A stretch of DNA of 64,000 nucleotides from Thauera humireducens (GTDB lineage: Bacteria > Pseudomonadota > Gammaproteobacteria > Burkholderiales > Rhodocyclaceae), in NCBI RefSeq assembly GCF_001051995.2, contig NZ_CP014646.1:1674001-1738000 (forward strand), given 5' to 3'. Numbering within the stretch: position 1 is the first letter of the stretch; the number at the start of each line of letters is the position of its first letter. Under the pieces are notes generated by a model. That model saw only the letters and a list, made by a program, of their open reading frames with translations, searched no databases and had not been told where the DNA came from. Shown in pieces: positions 52,506 to 61,118 of the stretch. A program made the translations under genes and the position numbers.

Positions 52506-53612
52506 ATGGCCACAACGAAAGACTATCGCCTTGGTGAATACACCTTCCCGCGCGGCTGGTTCATGATTGCCGAGGCGTCCGAACTCGACACCCACAAGCC
52601 GCTCGCGGTGCGCTTCTTCGGCCAGGACTTCGCGCTCTACCGCGGTCGCGAGAGCGGCAAGGTCGTGCTGCTCGACGCCTACTGTCCGCACATGAAGACG
52701 CACCTCGCCGCACCCAACAAGACCTCGTACGTCGTGCTCGACGGCGGCGGCACCAACATCGAAGGCGACGGCATCCGCTGCCCGTATCACGGCTGGCGCT
52801 TTGGCGCGGACGGCAAGTGCGACCACATCCCTTATCACGAGGGCCAGATCCCCGCCGCGGCCAAGGTCAAGTCCTGGCCGGTGGTCGAAAGCCTGGGGGC
52901 GATCTGGGTGTGGCACGACCCCGAAGGCGGCGAACCGGAATGGGATCACCCCAGCCTCAAGGAGTGGAACGACCCGGCCTGGGTGCACTGGAAATTCGAC
53001 CACCTGGGCATCCTCAACCAGCACCCGCAGGAAGTCATCGACAACATCTGCGACTACGGTCACCTGAGCCCGATTCACGGCTCGACCGTGCTCAAGTACG
53101 AAAACGAATTCAAGGGCCACAACGCCATCCAGCGCCAGTGCGGGCCGCACCGCACGCTGGTCGGTGAGGACGGTGTCAGCCCCGTGCTGCACACCATCAC
53201 CATCTACCACGGCCCGGGCGTGCTGATCTCTCACCTCACCGGCCTGTACGACGCGGTGATGATGATCTGCAACACCCCGGTCGATGACGGTTCAATCAAG
53301 GTCTGGCACGCGCTGCTGGTCAAGTCGCCGAGCGGCAGCAAGGTCGCGACCCATACGGACATGGTGGCCGCGCGCCATTATCAGGAGATGGCGCTCACCG
53401 CCTTCGCGCAGGACTTCGAAGTGTGGTCGCACAAGGCGGCCTGCCTGAACGGCCTCTTCATTCCCAGCGACGGCCCGTTCATGAAGGCGCGCATCTGGTA
53501 CAAGCAGTTCTACAACCCGCGCGCGAAGAAGAACGAATACCTCGAGCAGTGCGAGGGCTACTACGTGCCCAAGGGCATCGCGCCCTACACCGAAACGCCC
53601 GTGGAGGCCTGA
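52506..53612 (+). CDS. kshA: KshA-like Rieske oxygenase (3-ketosteroid 9-alpha-hydroxylase)
   Basis: 368 aa. Rieske 2Fe-2S ligands are in DAYCPHMKTHL and IRCPYHGWRFGADGKC, the mononuclear iron histidines in DNICDYGHLSPIHGS. These blocks and WVWHDPEG, SWPVVESLG and FEVWSHKA parallel KshA, which hydroxylates C9 of 3-ketosteroids and opens ring B. GAGGAG ribosome site at the chosen ATG. Electrons would come from the KshB-like protein at 22359-23402. Copy S7 is upstream and a terminator follows. Related Rieske enzymes act on other polycyclic terpenoids, so the exact substrate is not certain. Confidence 0.9.
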   Translation: MATTKDYRLGEYTFPRGWFMIAEASELDTHKPLAVRFFGQDFALYRGRESGKVVLLDAYCPHMKTHLAAPNKTSYVVLDGGGTNIEGDGIRCPYHGWRFGADGKCDHIPYHEGQIPAAAKVKSWPVVESLGAIWVWHDPEGGEPEWDHPSLKEWNDPAWVHWKFDHLGILNQHPQEVIDNICDYGHLSPIHGSTVLKYENEFKGHNAIQRQCGPHRTLVGEDGVSPVLHTITIYHGPGVLISHLTGLYDAVMMICNTPVDDGSIKVWHALLVKSPSGSKVATHTDMVAARHYQEMALTAFAQDFEVWSHKAACLNGLFIPSDGPFMKARIWYKQFYNPRAKKNEYLEQCEGYYVPKGIAPYTETPVEA

Positions 53613-53633
53613 TCCGCCGCACGCACCACAAGG

Positions 53634-53662
53634 ACGGCCTGTCATTCCGACAGGCCGTTTTT
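53634..53662 (+). terminator. Rho-independent terminator after the KshA-like gene
   Basis: ACGGCCTGTC (53634-53643), 5-nt loop, GACAGGCCGT (53649-53658) and TTTTT. Ten-base-pair stem 22 nt after the stop. Confidence 0.88.
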
Positions 53663-53690
53663 CCATCTTTCGCACACAGGGAATCTCCAC

Positions 53691-53984
53691 ATGGTCATTG
53701 CAAGTGTCGCGCCCTGGGTCGGGCTGATCGGCCTCATCGGTCTCGCCGGCCTCGCCGGCATCCGTCGCCCGGTCCTTCCCACGCGCGCCGGGGCGGCCAT
53801 CCGCATGCTCGGCCTGCTCGGCCTGGCGGGACTGGCCGGTTTCTGGATCGACGGCGCCGGCGCCATGGGCGCCTTCGGCGCGCTCGGCCTCTGGAACCAC
53901 CAGTCTCCCGCACTCGCGTTCTGGGGTCGCATGGGCTGGACCGGGCTGGCCGGGCTGCCCTTCGCACTTGTCACGCTCGTCTGA
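53691..53984 (+). CDS. Small Gly/Leu/Ala-rich membrane protein, unknown function
   Basis: 97 aa. Repeated GLIGLIGLAGLAG-like helices suggest two to three membrane segments (about residues 5-25, 37-57 and 78-96) with short polar loops. I recognise no family. It lies after the KshA-like terminator and before a convergent hairpin, so it needs its own promoter or readthrough. Codon use and clear membrane pattern argue for a real gene. Confidence 0.6.
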   Translation: MVIASVAPWVGLIGLIGLAGLAGIRRPVLPTRAGAAIRMLGLLGLAGLAGFWIDGAGAMGAFGALGLWNHQSPALAFWGRMGWTGLAGLPFALVTLV

Positions 53985-53990
53985 AACGAC

Positions 53991-54014
53991 GCGGCCCCGT
54001 CTGGACGGGGCCGC
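53991..54014. terminator. Convergent GC hairpin
   Basis: GCGGCCCCGTC (53991-54001) and GACGGGGCCGC (54004-54014), an 11-bp mirrored pair with a 2-nt centre between the plus-strand small membrane gene and the minus-strand aldehyde dehydrogenase gene. Confidence 0.65.
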
Positions 54015-54020
54015 GATGCG

Positions 54021-55472
54021 TCACACCTTCAGCGTCTTCGACAGGCGCCCATAGAGCTTCTTCGAATACGGCGGCAACAAGCCGAGGGCCTTGCGCGGAT
54101 CCCACCAGCCGCTGCGGTACACCGTGCGCGGATGACAGAATTCGTTGAATCCCTCTCGCCCGTGATACACCCCCATGCCCGAGGCGCCCACGCCGCCGAA
54201 GGGCGCGTCGTGCGCGGCGACCTGCAGCATCACGTCATTGATCGCTACGCCACCGGACAGGGTGTGCGCCAGCACCCGACGTTCCTCTGCACGGTCAGCA
54301 CCGAAGTAGTAAAGCGCGAGCGGACGCGGCCCGGCGTTGATGCGATCGATGACCGCAGCGATGTCCGCGTAGCGCTCGACCTGCAGCACCGGGCCGAAGA
54401 TCTCCTCCTGCGCAATCCGCGCGCCGGCTGGGGGATCGACCACCAGGTGCAGCGGCAGCTTGCGCCCGCTGCCGGCCAGGCCCCCGCCGCAGTCGACGAT
54501 CCGCCCGCCTGCCGAGCGGACCTCGTCCAGGTAGCCGCGGATGCGGGCAAAGTGGCGCGCGTCGATCACCGAGGTCAGCGCGGCATCGCCGGCGACCGGG
54601 GGGAACAGGCGTCGATGAACCGCCTCGCACGCCGCAATGAAGGGCTCGACGAGCTCGTCCGCGACATGCACCGTGTCCGGGCTGACGCAGACCTGGCCGC
54701 TATTCATCACCTTCGCGCTCAAGATGCGCTCCGCGGCGAGGCGCACATCCGCGCTCCGGCCGACCACCACCGGCGACTTGCCGCCCAGTTCCAGCGTGAC
54801 GGGCACCAGGTTCTCGGCCGCGGCCCGCATCACCCGGATACCGGTCGTCGTGCTGCCGGTAAACACCAGGTGATCGAAGGGCAAGGCACTGAATGCCCCC
54901 GCCACCGCCGCATCGCCGGTGAACACGGCGACCTCGTCCGCCGCGAACAGGTCCTGGACCGCCGCCTGCAACAGGGCCGAGGTGCGTGGCACGAACTCCG
55001 ACGGTTTCAGCATCGCGCGGTTGCCGGCAGCGAGCGCAAAGGCCAGCGGCGCCAGGGTGGTGAACAACGGCACGTTCCACGGCCCCAGGATGCCCACCAC
55101 CCCCTTGGGCATGCGCTGCACCTCGACCCGGGCCCCGAACAGGTTGAAAGGGACGACGCCGTCGCGCCGGTCGGGCTTCATCCAGCGTCGGATCCGCCCG
55201 CGTGCGTACTTGACCGTGTTGAAGGTCGCCATCACGTCGCTCATCAGCGAGGTCTCGCGCGGCCGCCCGCCAAAATCCGCGTCGAGCGCAGCGCAGAAAT
55301 CGTCCGCCCGTTCGCGCAGCAGAACCATCAGCCGCGTGAGGCGATCGGTGCGCAGGGCCGCATCCGGCAGGCCGTCACGCGTCTGAGCGGCCTTCATCGC
55401 CTCGAGGCAGGCGCACAGCGCCGCCTCGTCGGGCGTCTGCAGGCGCGCCACTTCGTCACCGTTCATCTTCAT
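54021..55472 (-). CDS. Coniferyl-type aldehyde dehydrogenase family protein
   Basis: 483 aa from the ATG at 55472, which has GAGGAG 5 nt upstream; an in-frame ATG at 55505 overlaps the GMC stop and would add 11 residues. Aldehyde dehydrogenase features: GILGPWNVPL, VFTGSTTTG, LELGGKSP with the Glu base, and the nucleophilic Cys in NSGQVCVSP. The absence of a long C-terminus and the NVPLFTT block fit the coniferyl aldehyde dehydrogenase branch. With the GMC gene it may oxidise an alcohol to an acid, for instance a sterol side-chain terminus. Confidence 0.88.
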   Translation of the reverse strand: MKMNGDEVARLQTPDEAALCACLEAMKAAQTRDGLPDAALRTDRLTRLMVLLRERADDFCAALDADFGGRPRETSLMSDVMATFNTVKYARGRIRRWMKPDRRDGVVPFNLFGARVEVQRMPKGVVGILGPWNVPLFTTLAPLAFALAAGNRAMLKPSEFVPRTSALLQAAVQDLFAADEVAVFTGDAAVAGAFSALPFDHLVFTGSTTTGIRVMRAAAENLVPVTLELGGKSPVVVGRSADVRLAAERILSAKVMNSGQVCVSPDTVHVADELVEPFIAACEAVHRRLFPPVAGDAALTSVIDARHFARIRGYLDEVRSAGGRIVDCGGGLAGSGRKLPLHLVVDPPAGARIAQEEIFGPVLQVERYADIAAVIDRINAGPRPLALYYFGADRAEERRVLAHTLSGGVAINDVMLQVAAHDAPFGGVGASGMGVYHGREGFNEFCHPRTVYRSGWWDPRKALGLLPPYSKKLYGRLSKTLKV

Positions 55473-55504
55473 CTCGCTCCTCAATCCCAAGCTGGCGTTC
55501 GACA

Positions 55505-57109
55505 TCAGCGCCGCGCAGCACGCGCGAACTCGGCCGCACGCTCGCCGATCACGATCGACGTGGCGTTGGTGTTGCCCGAGATCAGCCGCGGCATCACCGA
55601 GGCATCGGCCACGCGCAGGCCTGTCACGCCGCGGACCGCCAGCGTGGTATCGACGACCGCGGCGGCGTCGCTGCCCATGCGACAGGTGCCCACCGGATGA
55701 TGTCCGGTGCTACCTGCACGGCGGGCATAGTCCAGCAACTGCTCGCGCGTGGTCGCGGCCGCACCGGGATACACCTCGCCCGCGGTGATCGCCGCGAGCG
55801 CAGGGGCGGCGGCGATGCGCCGCGCCCACGCCATGCCGGCCAGCGTGACCTCGACGTCATGCTCGGTGCTCAGGTAGTTCATGCGCAGGCGCGGCCTCGC
55901 GGCAGGATCGGCCGAGGCGAGGCTGACAACGCCACGCGAAGTCGGCCGGCAGACGTTGGGCGCCAGCGTGTAGCCGGGAAAGCCGTGCAGCTTCTTGTGC
56001 TCGCCGTCGAGATCGCCCGAGAGCGGCAGCAGGTGGAACTGAAGGTCCGGGCGCAGGAGATCCGCGCGGCTGCGCAGGAAGATGCCGACCTCGGCCGCCG
56101 GCATGGTCATCGCGCCGCGCTTGCGCATGAGATAGTTCATCACTTCGAGCAGCACGCGCGCCCCGCCCAGGCGGGGGTTCATCGACGGCTGGCCGTCGCG
56201 CAGCCGCCACATCAGCGGCACCACCAGATGATCCTGCAGGTCTGCGCCCACCGCGGGCGCATCAACGCGCACCGGAATGCCGTGGCGCGCGAGCTCCGCG
56301 CCCGGGCCGATCCCCGACAGCATCAGGATCTGCGGCGAGCCGATGGCGCCGGCGCACAGGATCACCTCGGCGCGCGCCGCAGCCAGCTTCTCCTGCCCGC
56401 CGAGCTGGTAGCGCACCCCGGTCGCGCGCCCGCCCTCGATCACCACGCCGGCGACCAACGCCCCCGTGTGCACCGCGAGGTTCTTGCGCTTGCGCGCGGG
56501 ATGCAGGTAGCCACGTGCCGCCGAGCAGCGGCGCGCGTGGGCGATCGTCGCCTGGTACGGCCCGACGCCTTCCTGGCGCGCACCGTTGAAATCGCGGGTG
56601 CGGGGAACGCCCGCCTGCTCGGCCGCGCGGATCATGACCTCGGCGAGCGGCGTCGGGTCGACCAGGTCGGACACCGCAATCGGGCCGTCCTTACCGTGGT
56701 GCTCGTCGGCGATGCCCAGGTTGCGCTCCATGCGGCGGAAGTACGGCGCGAGGTCGGCCCAGCCCCAGCCGGGCGCCCCGGCCATGACCCAGTCGTCGTA
56801 GTCCTCGTGCTGGCCGCGGATGTAGATGAGGCCGTTGATCGCCGAGCTGCCACCCAGCACCTTGCCGCGCGGCAAGGGCACGCTGCGGCCGCCGAGACCG
56901 GGCTCCGCCTCGGTCTCGAAGGCCCAGTTGAAGGGGCTGGCCGGATCCTGCGTCTTGCCCCAGCCGGCCGGCATGTCGATCAGCAGCTTGTCATCGCGCC
57001 CGCCGGCCTCGAGCAGCAGCACGCGGCAGCCGGGGTCCTCGGAGAGGCGCGCAGCCACCGCGCAGCCGGCGCTACCCGCCCCCACCACGATGTAGTCGAA
57101 GCTGTCCAT
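55505..57109 (-). CDS. GMC family FAD oxidoreductase (choline dehydrogenase-like)
   Basis: 534 aa. FAD motif VVGAGSAGCAVAARLSED at the N-terminus, LGGSSAINGLIYIRG, CAGAIGSPQILMLSGIGP and the catalytic region HHPVGTCRMG with a late ASVMPRLISGNTNA. It oxidises a primary or secondary alcohol. Strong GGGAGG ribosome site. It starts one base from the nitroreductase stop and overlaps the aldehyde dehydrogenase region, so the alcohol-to-acid pair is coupled. Confidence 0.92.
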   Translation of the reverse strand: MDSFDYIVVGAGSAGCAVAARLSEDPGCRVLLLEAGGRDDKLLIDMPAGWGKTQDPASPFNWAFETEAEPGLGGRSVPLPRGKVLGGSSAINGLIYIRGQHEDYDDWVMAGAPGWGWADLAPYFRRMERNLGIADEHHGKDGPIAVSDLVDPTPLAEVMIRAAEQAGVPRTRDFNGARQEGVGPYQATIAHARRCSAARGYLHPARKRKNLAVHTGALVAGVVIEGGRATGVRYQLGGQEKLAAARAEVILCAGAIGSPQILMLSGIGPGAELARHGIPVRVDAPAVGADLQDHLVVPLMWRLRDGQPSMNPRLGGARVLLEVMNYLMRKRGAMTMPAAEVGIFLRSRADLLRPDLQFHLLPLSGDLDGEHKKLHGFPGYTLAPNVCRPTSRGVVSLASADPAARPRLRMNYLSTEHDVEVTLAGMAWARRIAAAPALAAITAGEVYPGAAATTREQLLDYARRAGSTGHHPVGTCRMGSDAAAVVDTTLAVRGVTGLRVADASVMPRLISGNTNATSIVIGERAAEFARAARR

Positions 57110-57110
57110 C

Positions 57111-57809
57111 TCAATCCTCCCGGATCAGCGTGCAGGCGGCCACGTCGCGCCCGACGCGGGCGTCATTGACCGGCGCGGCCGGGTCGGGGCGACCGAAGGA
57201 CACCCCGAACAGGAGCTGGGCGCCGGGCGCGATGTCGAACTCGGCGCGCACCCGCTCGGGGTGGAAGCTGAGCGCGGTCTGCGGGCAGCTCGCATGGCCC
57301 ATGCTGGTCAGCGCCAGCATGAAGGTCTGCGCACACATGCCCAGGTCGGCGGCCTCGCGGACGCCGAAGCCCGGGGGCAGGAAGAAGAAGGCGACGTGCG
57401 GCGCGCCGAAGAAGGCGTAGTTGCGCATGAACTGCGCCTGCCGACCGGCCTTGTCCTCGCGCCCGATGCCGGCCGCTCCGTAGAGGGCCTCGGCGGCGGC
57501 GACCTGGCGCTCGCGGTAGATGCCGGCATAGCGGCCGTCGTAGGGCAGGTCCGGCGCCATGTGGCCGCGCATCATGTCGGCCGAGATGGCGGCCGCCAGC
57601 CGGTCGCGGGTGGCGCCGGACGCCACGACGATTGTCCACGGCTGCGTGTTGCAGTTCGACGGCGCCCGGCAGGCGAGCGCGAGGGCGCGCTCGATGTCGG
57701 CGCGCGGCAGCGGCTCGGCGAGAAAGGCACGGGTCGACGCGCGACGCGCGACGATGTCGGCGAAGGCCGCCGCGAGATCGATATCAGTCTGTTGCATGGA
57801 AAGGTTCAT
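57111..57809 (-). CDS. Nitroreductase family protein
   Basis: 232 aa FMN-dependent fold. RRASTRAF at the N-terminus, SNCNTQPWTIVV and the later GVREAADLGMCAQTFMLAL are typical. Members reduce nitro groups, quinones or enones; some act in ring metabolism. Start M1 (57809) or M5 (57797); no clear ribosome site. Member of the minus-strand operon from 60908. Confidence 0.87.
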   Translation of the reverse strand: MNLSMQQTDIDLAAAFADIVARRASTRAFLAEPLPRADIERALALACRAPSNCNTQPWTIVVASGATRDRLAAAISADMMRGHMAPDLPYDGRYAGIYRERQVAAAEALYGAAGIGREDKAGRQAQFMRNYAFFGAPHVAFFFLPPGFGVREAADLGMCAQTFMLALTSMGHASCPQTALSFHPERVRAEFDIAPGAQLLFGVSFGRPDPAAPVNDARVGRDVAACTLIRED

Positions 57810-57875
57810 CCGGGTTGATGCAGAGGGATCGGCCTGATGCGCCGCCGCAGGGGGGCGTGCTGGGGGTCCGACGCG

Positions 57876-58667
57876 TCAGCGCCCTTCCCACACCGGTGCG
57901 CGCTTCTGGTTGAAGGCCATGATGCCCTCGACCACGTCGCGGCTGCCCCGCATCGCCTCGATGGCCGGATAGCCGCCCGCATCCTGGCGGCGGATCGCCT
58001 CGTCGAGCGACAGCGCCAGACCGTCGCGCACCGCGGCCTTGGTCGCGCGCAGCGCCAGCGGCGCGTTGGCGCACAGCAGCGCGCACCAGTGCGCGATGGC
58101 GAAATCCATCGCGCCGTCGTCCACCACCTCGTTCACCAGCCCCCACTCCGCCGCCTGCTCGGCATCGATGCTGCGCGCCGTCAGCAGCAGCTCCATCGCC
58201 CGCTTCATGCCGATCTGGCGCGGCAGGCGGTGCATGCCGCCGGCGTAGGCGACAGCGCCGATGCGCGGCTCTGGCAGCGCAAAGCTCGAGCTGCGGGTGG
58301 CGAGCACCAGGTCGCAGGCCATCGCCACCTCGAAGCCACCGCCCATGGCGATGCCCTCGACCGCCGCGATGACCGGCTTGTCGAGGTCGAAGCGGCTGGT
58401 GAGGCCGCCATAGCCGGTGGCGGGAATCGTGTAGGGGGCGCCGCCTTCGAGCGCGGTGCGCATGGCACGGATGTCGCCACCGGCCGAGAAGGCCCGGCCG
58501 CCCGCGCCACGCACGACGGCGATCCAGAGTTCGTCATCGGCCGCGAAGGCATCGAAGGCCTCGGACATCAGCGCCTGAGTTTCCGGGTCGAGCGCGTTCA
58601 TCGCCTCGGGCCGGTTGATGGTGACGGTCAGCACATGGCCGTCGATTCGGGTCAGAACCTTGCTCAT
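57876..58667 (-). CDS. Enoyl-CoA hydratase/isomerase family protein
   Basis: 263 aa crotonase fold. Oxyanion-hole blocks FSAGGDIRAM and GIAMGGGFEVAMACDLV, then LPEPRIGAVAYAGGMHRLP with the catalytic Glu region. It hydrates an enoyl-CoA or shifts its double bond. AGAGGA ribosome site. In mycobacteria several crotonases (EchA19 and relatives) act on steroid side chains, which would fit here. Confidence 0.9.
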   Translation of the reverse strand: MSKVLTRIDGHVLTVTINRPEAMNALDPETQALMSEAFDAFAADDELWIAVVRGAGGRAFSAGGDIRAMRTALEGGAPYTIPATGYGGLTSRFDLDKPVIAAVEGIAMGGGFEVAMACDLVLATRSSSFALPEPRIGAVAYAGGMHRLPRQIGMKRAMELLLTARSIDAEQAAEWGLVNEVVDDGAMDFAIAHWCALLCANAPLALRATKAAVRDGLALSLDEAIRRQDAGGYPAIEAMRGSRDVVEGIMAFNQKRAPVWEGR

Positions 58668-58707
58668 CGTTATTCAATCCTCTTCACATCAGATCGGGCT
58701 GAACGTC

Positions 58708-59808
58708 TCACGCAGCGACGTCGAGCAGCCCCTTGAACCCGCTCGGCGCATGCGCGCCGACGATCATCTGCTCCACGACACCCTGTCCGCGACAGGGCGC
58801 CTGGCCGGGTCGGCGCAGTTCAGCACTGCACAGTGCGTGCAGATGCACCTGGGCGAAATCGTTGGGGTCGAGCACTCGGGTATCCAGGTTCTGGAACGCG
58901 GTCTCAAAGACGCCGTGATACATGCCGTGCCCCCACACAGGGTGGTTGTAGCCCTCGCCCTGTTTGTAGACGACCTCGCCGCAGTTCAGCTCGACCACGA
59001 TTTCTTCACCCGCGGGCAGAGTCGCGCTGATACGCAGCCCGGCAAGCTGGCGCGTACCCGGCCGGTACGCGGCCTGATGCCTGACCGACTCCAGCTTCTG
59101 CGGCGCGCCACCGTCGAGCGGCACCAGCACCGCCGCGCGGTTCCAGCCCTGCCCCTGGGCATCGTCGTTGGTGTGGAAGAAGAGCATGCAGTCGTCGAAA
59201 TGCAACGGCGCCCACAGCCAGTACCACTGCGGCTCGCCTGCCGGGGCATGGGGGCGCGTGTCGCGCGGCCCCAGCGGGCGCACGCCCCAGGAGCGGTCAC
59301 GCGCGCCGCGCCAGCCATGCACCGCAAGACGCTCGTCGCCGAGTGCGATCTCGCCCTGCCAGGTGCCGCCCTGGGTCATGCGCGTCAGGTCCAGCACCGT
59401 GAGCGACCCCGCGCGATGGGTGAAGCGCGGCTCCTCGACCGGCGCGGCGCGCCCGGTGAATTCGAGCACGGCCTTGACGTTGTGGGCTGCATCGTCCACC
59501 GCCACGCGCAGGCGCTTGAGCGGCTCGAGCACCTCGACTGCAATCGGCCCCACCCGGGTATCCATGCGCTCGTAATCGAGATGGCGGGATGCAAAGACGC
59601 TGTGCTGAACGCCGTCGCGCTGGACCATGAAGGCCGCGTCGATGATGTTCAGGTGGGGATAGACACCGAGCGCCGCACCGAAGAACACCTCGCTCGCGGC
59701 GTCATAGCCCTGGAAGTAGTAGCGGTCGTAGAAGTTGCGGTCGCTGCCGGCGAAGGCCACCGGCTCGGGCAACTGATGGACCGGGTAATCGTCGGCGGCA
59801 GTCAGCAT
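58708..59808 (-). CDS. Uncharacterised lipocalin-like protein paired with a phosphotransferase
   Basis: 366 aa soluble, beta-rich protein. HGWRGARDRSWGVRPLGPR and WYWLWAPLHFDDCMLFFHTND recall the AttH/CrtC lipocalin-like hydratase group; I cannot make a firm family call. Its ATG overlaps the stop of the phosphotransferase-like gene by 7 bp, a strong sign of coupled function. The same pair is seen next to acyl-CoA dehydrogenase genes in other actinobacterial and proteobacterial lipid clusters, to my recollection. Function unknown. Confidence 0.6.
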   Translation of the reverse strand: MLTAADDYPVHQLPEPVAFAGSDRNFYDRYYFQGYDAASEVFFGAALGVYPHLNIIDAAFMVQRDGVQHSVFASRHLDYERMDTRVGPIAVEVLEPLKRLRVAVDDAAHNVKAVLEFTGRAAPVEEPRFTHRAGSLTVLDLTRMTQGGTWQGEIALGDERLAVHGWRGARDRSWGVRPLGPRDTRPHAPAGEPQWYWLWAPLHFDDCMLFFHTNDDAQGQGWNRAAVLVPLDGGAPQKLESVRHQAAYRPGTRQLAGLRISATLPAGEEIVVELNCGEVVYKQGEGYNHPVWGHGMYHGVFETAFQNLDTRVLDPNDFAQVHLHALCSAELRRPGQAPCRGQGVVEQMIVGAHAPSGFKGLLDVAA

Positions 59809-60908
59809 GCTTCGCCTCCTTGCACAAACGGCAGCCCCTGCTCCGCAGCGAGAATGCGCAGGATGCTGCTGCCACCGTTGTTCAGGTCCATTCGCTGCTC
59901 GCGCGCAACGAAGCCGCGGTCCATGAACAGGCAGCCGATGCGCGCCATGATGAGGGCGAACTTGAAGGCGCAGAACAATTCGTAGTAGGCAAGGTTGTCC
60001 GCCTTCAGGCCGCTGTGGCGTTCCCAGTGGGCGATGGTCTCGTCGCGCGAAGGCAAGCCCTCGAGTCGCGGGTAGCCGTAGCCGTCGCACAGCGAGCGAT
60101 CGAGCATGATCCACCAGGCGAGGTCGTCCACCGGGTTGCCCAGGTGCGCCGACTCCCAGTCGAGGACACCGGTGCAACGATCGTCCTCCTCGTCGAACAG
60201 GCAGTTGCCGAGCTTGGCATCACCCCAGCACGGCCCTACCTGCTCACCCTGTGGCCGGTTCGCCTCGAGCCACGCGAGCGCGGCACGCAGCAGCGGGTAC
60301 GGCTCGGCGAGCGACTCGGCCCAGGCGAGGAAGTCGCGCAGGCTGCGCAGCTGGCGATCGAGCGGCGATTCGCCCGGCGTGGGGGTATCGAGGAAATCGA
60401 GACCGAGCGCTGCCCCGTCGAGCCGATTGACGCGCGCCATCATCTCGACGCCGTTCAACCACACCGCGCGACGCCGTTCGATAGGCAGCGCATGCAGCCA
60501 GCCGTCGAGGTGGTAGGGCGGGTTCTCGGTCGGGGCGCGGCCGGGCATGCGCTCCATCAGATAGAAGGGCCGCCCAAGCGGGCTGGCTTCGTCCGAGAGC
60601 ACACCCGCCTCGCCGAGCAGACGGGGCACCGGTACGTCGGTGCCGGACAGCTGGTTCATGCAGCGGTACTGGATCGAGAGGTCGTAGCGCGGGAACAGCG
60701 CGGTATCTGCCGGCTGCAGGCGCAACACCAGCGGAATGCGCTCGCGTGTGCCGCCTTCCTCCCAGAGCAGGTCGAGCAGCCAGGTTTCGTTCGAAAAACC
60801 CTGGATCGGCGGGCGGACATCCACCAACTCGATGTCTTGCTTCTGCGGCCAGCGTGCGCTCAGCCAGGCGCCCAGCGCCGCGACGATCGCGGCGGACTCT
60901 CGGTTCAT
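59802..60908 (-). CDS. Aminoglycoside phosphotransferase-like family protein (APH fold)
   Basis: 368 aa kinase-like fold. RLQPADTALFPRYDL contains the start of the ATP region, CWGDAKLGNCLFDEED is the Brenner-type catalytic loop (canonical HGDxxxxN reads WGDAKLGN, so His is Trp) and GVLDWESAHLGNPVDDLAWW has the metal-binding Asp. This is the ACAD10/11-like branch found in acyl-CoA metabolism, which phosphorylates hydroxyacyl-CoAs before elimination in known cases. First gene of the operon; GAGGAG ribosome site. Confidence 0.82.
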   Translation of the reverse strand: MNRESAAIVAALGAWLSARWPQKQDIELVDVRPPIQGFSNETWLLDLLWEEGGTRERIPLVLRLQPADTALFPRYDLSIQYRCMNQLSGTDVPVPRLLGEAGVLSDEASPLGRPFYLMERMPGRAPTENPPYHLDGWLHALPIERRRAVWLNGVEMMARVNRLDGAALGLDFLDTPTPGESPLDRQLRSLRDFLAWAESLAEPYPLLRAALAWLEANRPQGEQVGPCWGDAKLGNCLFDEEDDRCTGVLDWESAHLGNPVDDLAWWIMLDRSLCDGYGYPRLEGLPSRDETIAHWERHSGLKADNLAYYELFCAFKFALIMARIGCLFMDRGFVAREQRMDLNNGGSSILRILAAEQGLPFVQGGEAC

Positions 60909-61006
60909 GCGGAGGTCTCCTCTTTTCTGTCTTCTGTCCCTGCGCAGGCCGTCGGTCGGTCACGCAGAGTGGAAACCAGTATAGGGAGCACCAAAGACGG
61001 CCGCGA

Positions 61007-61020
61007 TTCGCATTGGCGAA
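61007..61020. promoter_or_regulatory. Inverted repeat TTCGC-ATTG-GCGAA upstream of the phosphotransferase operon
   Basis: Perfect 5-bp arms, 4-nt centre, about 100 bases above the ATG at 60908 and downstream of an AT-rich promoter-like stretch (61045-61069). It shares TTCG...CGAA with the repeat at 61940-61956 and may be a second site for the same TetR protein. Confidence 0.45.
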
Positions 61021-61118
61021 CGCCAGAGACTGCCTACAGACCCTTGTTTTTAATAGAAAAAAAGAATAACCACCGGAACCAGAGGGTAGCCCTTTCGCGT
61101 TTCACCCGCTTCGGGCGC

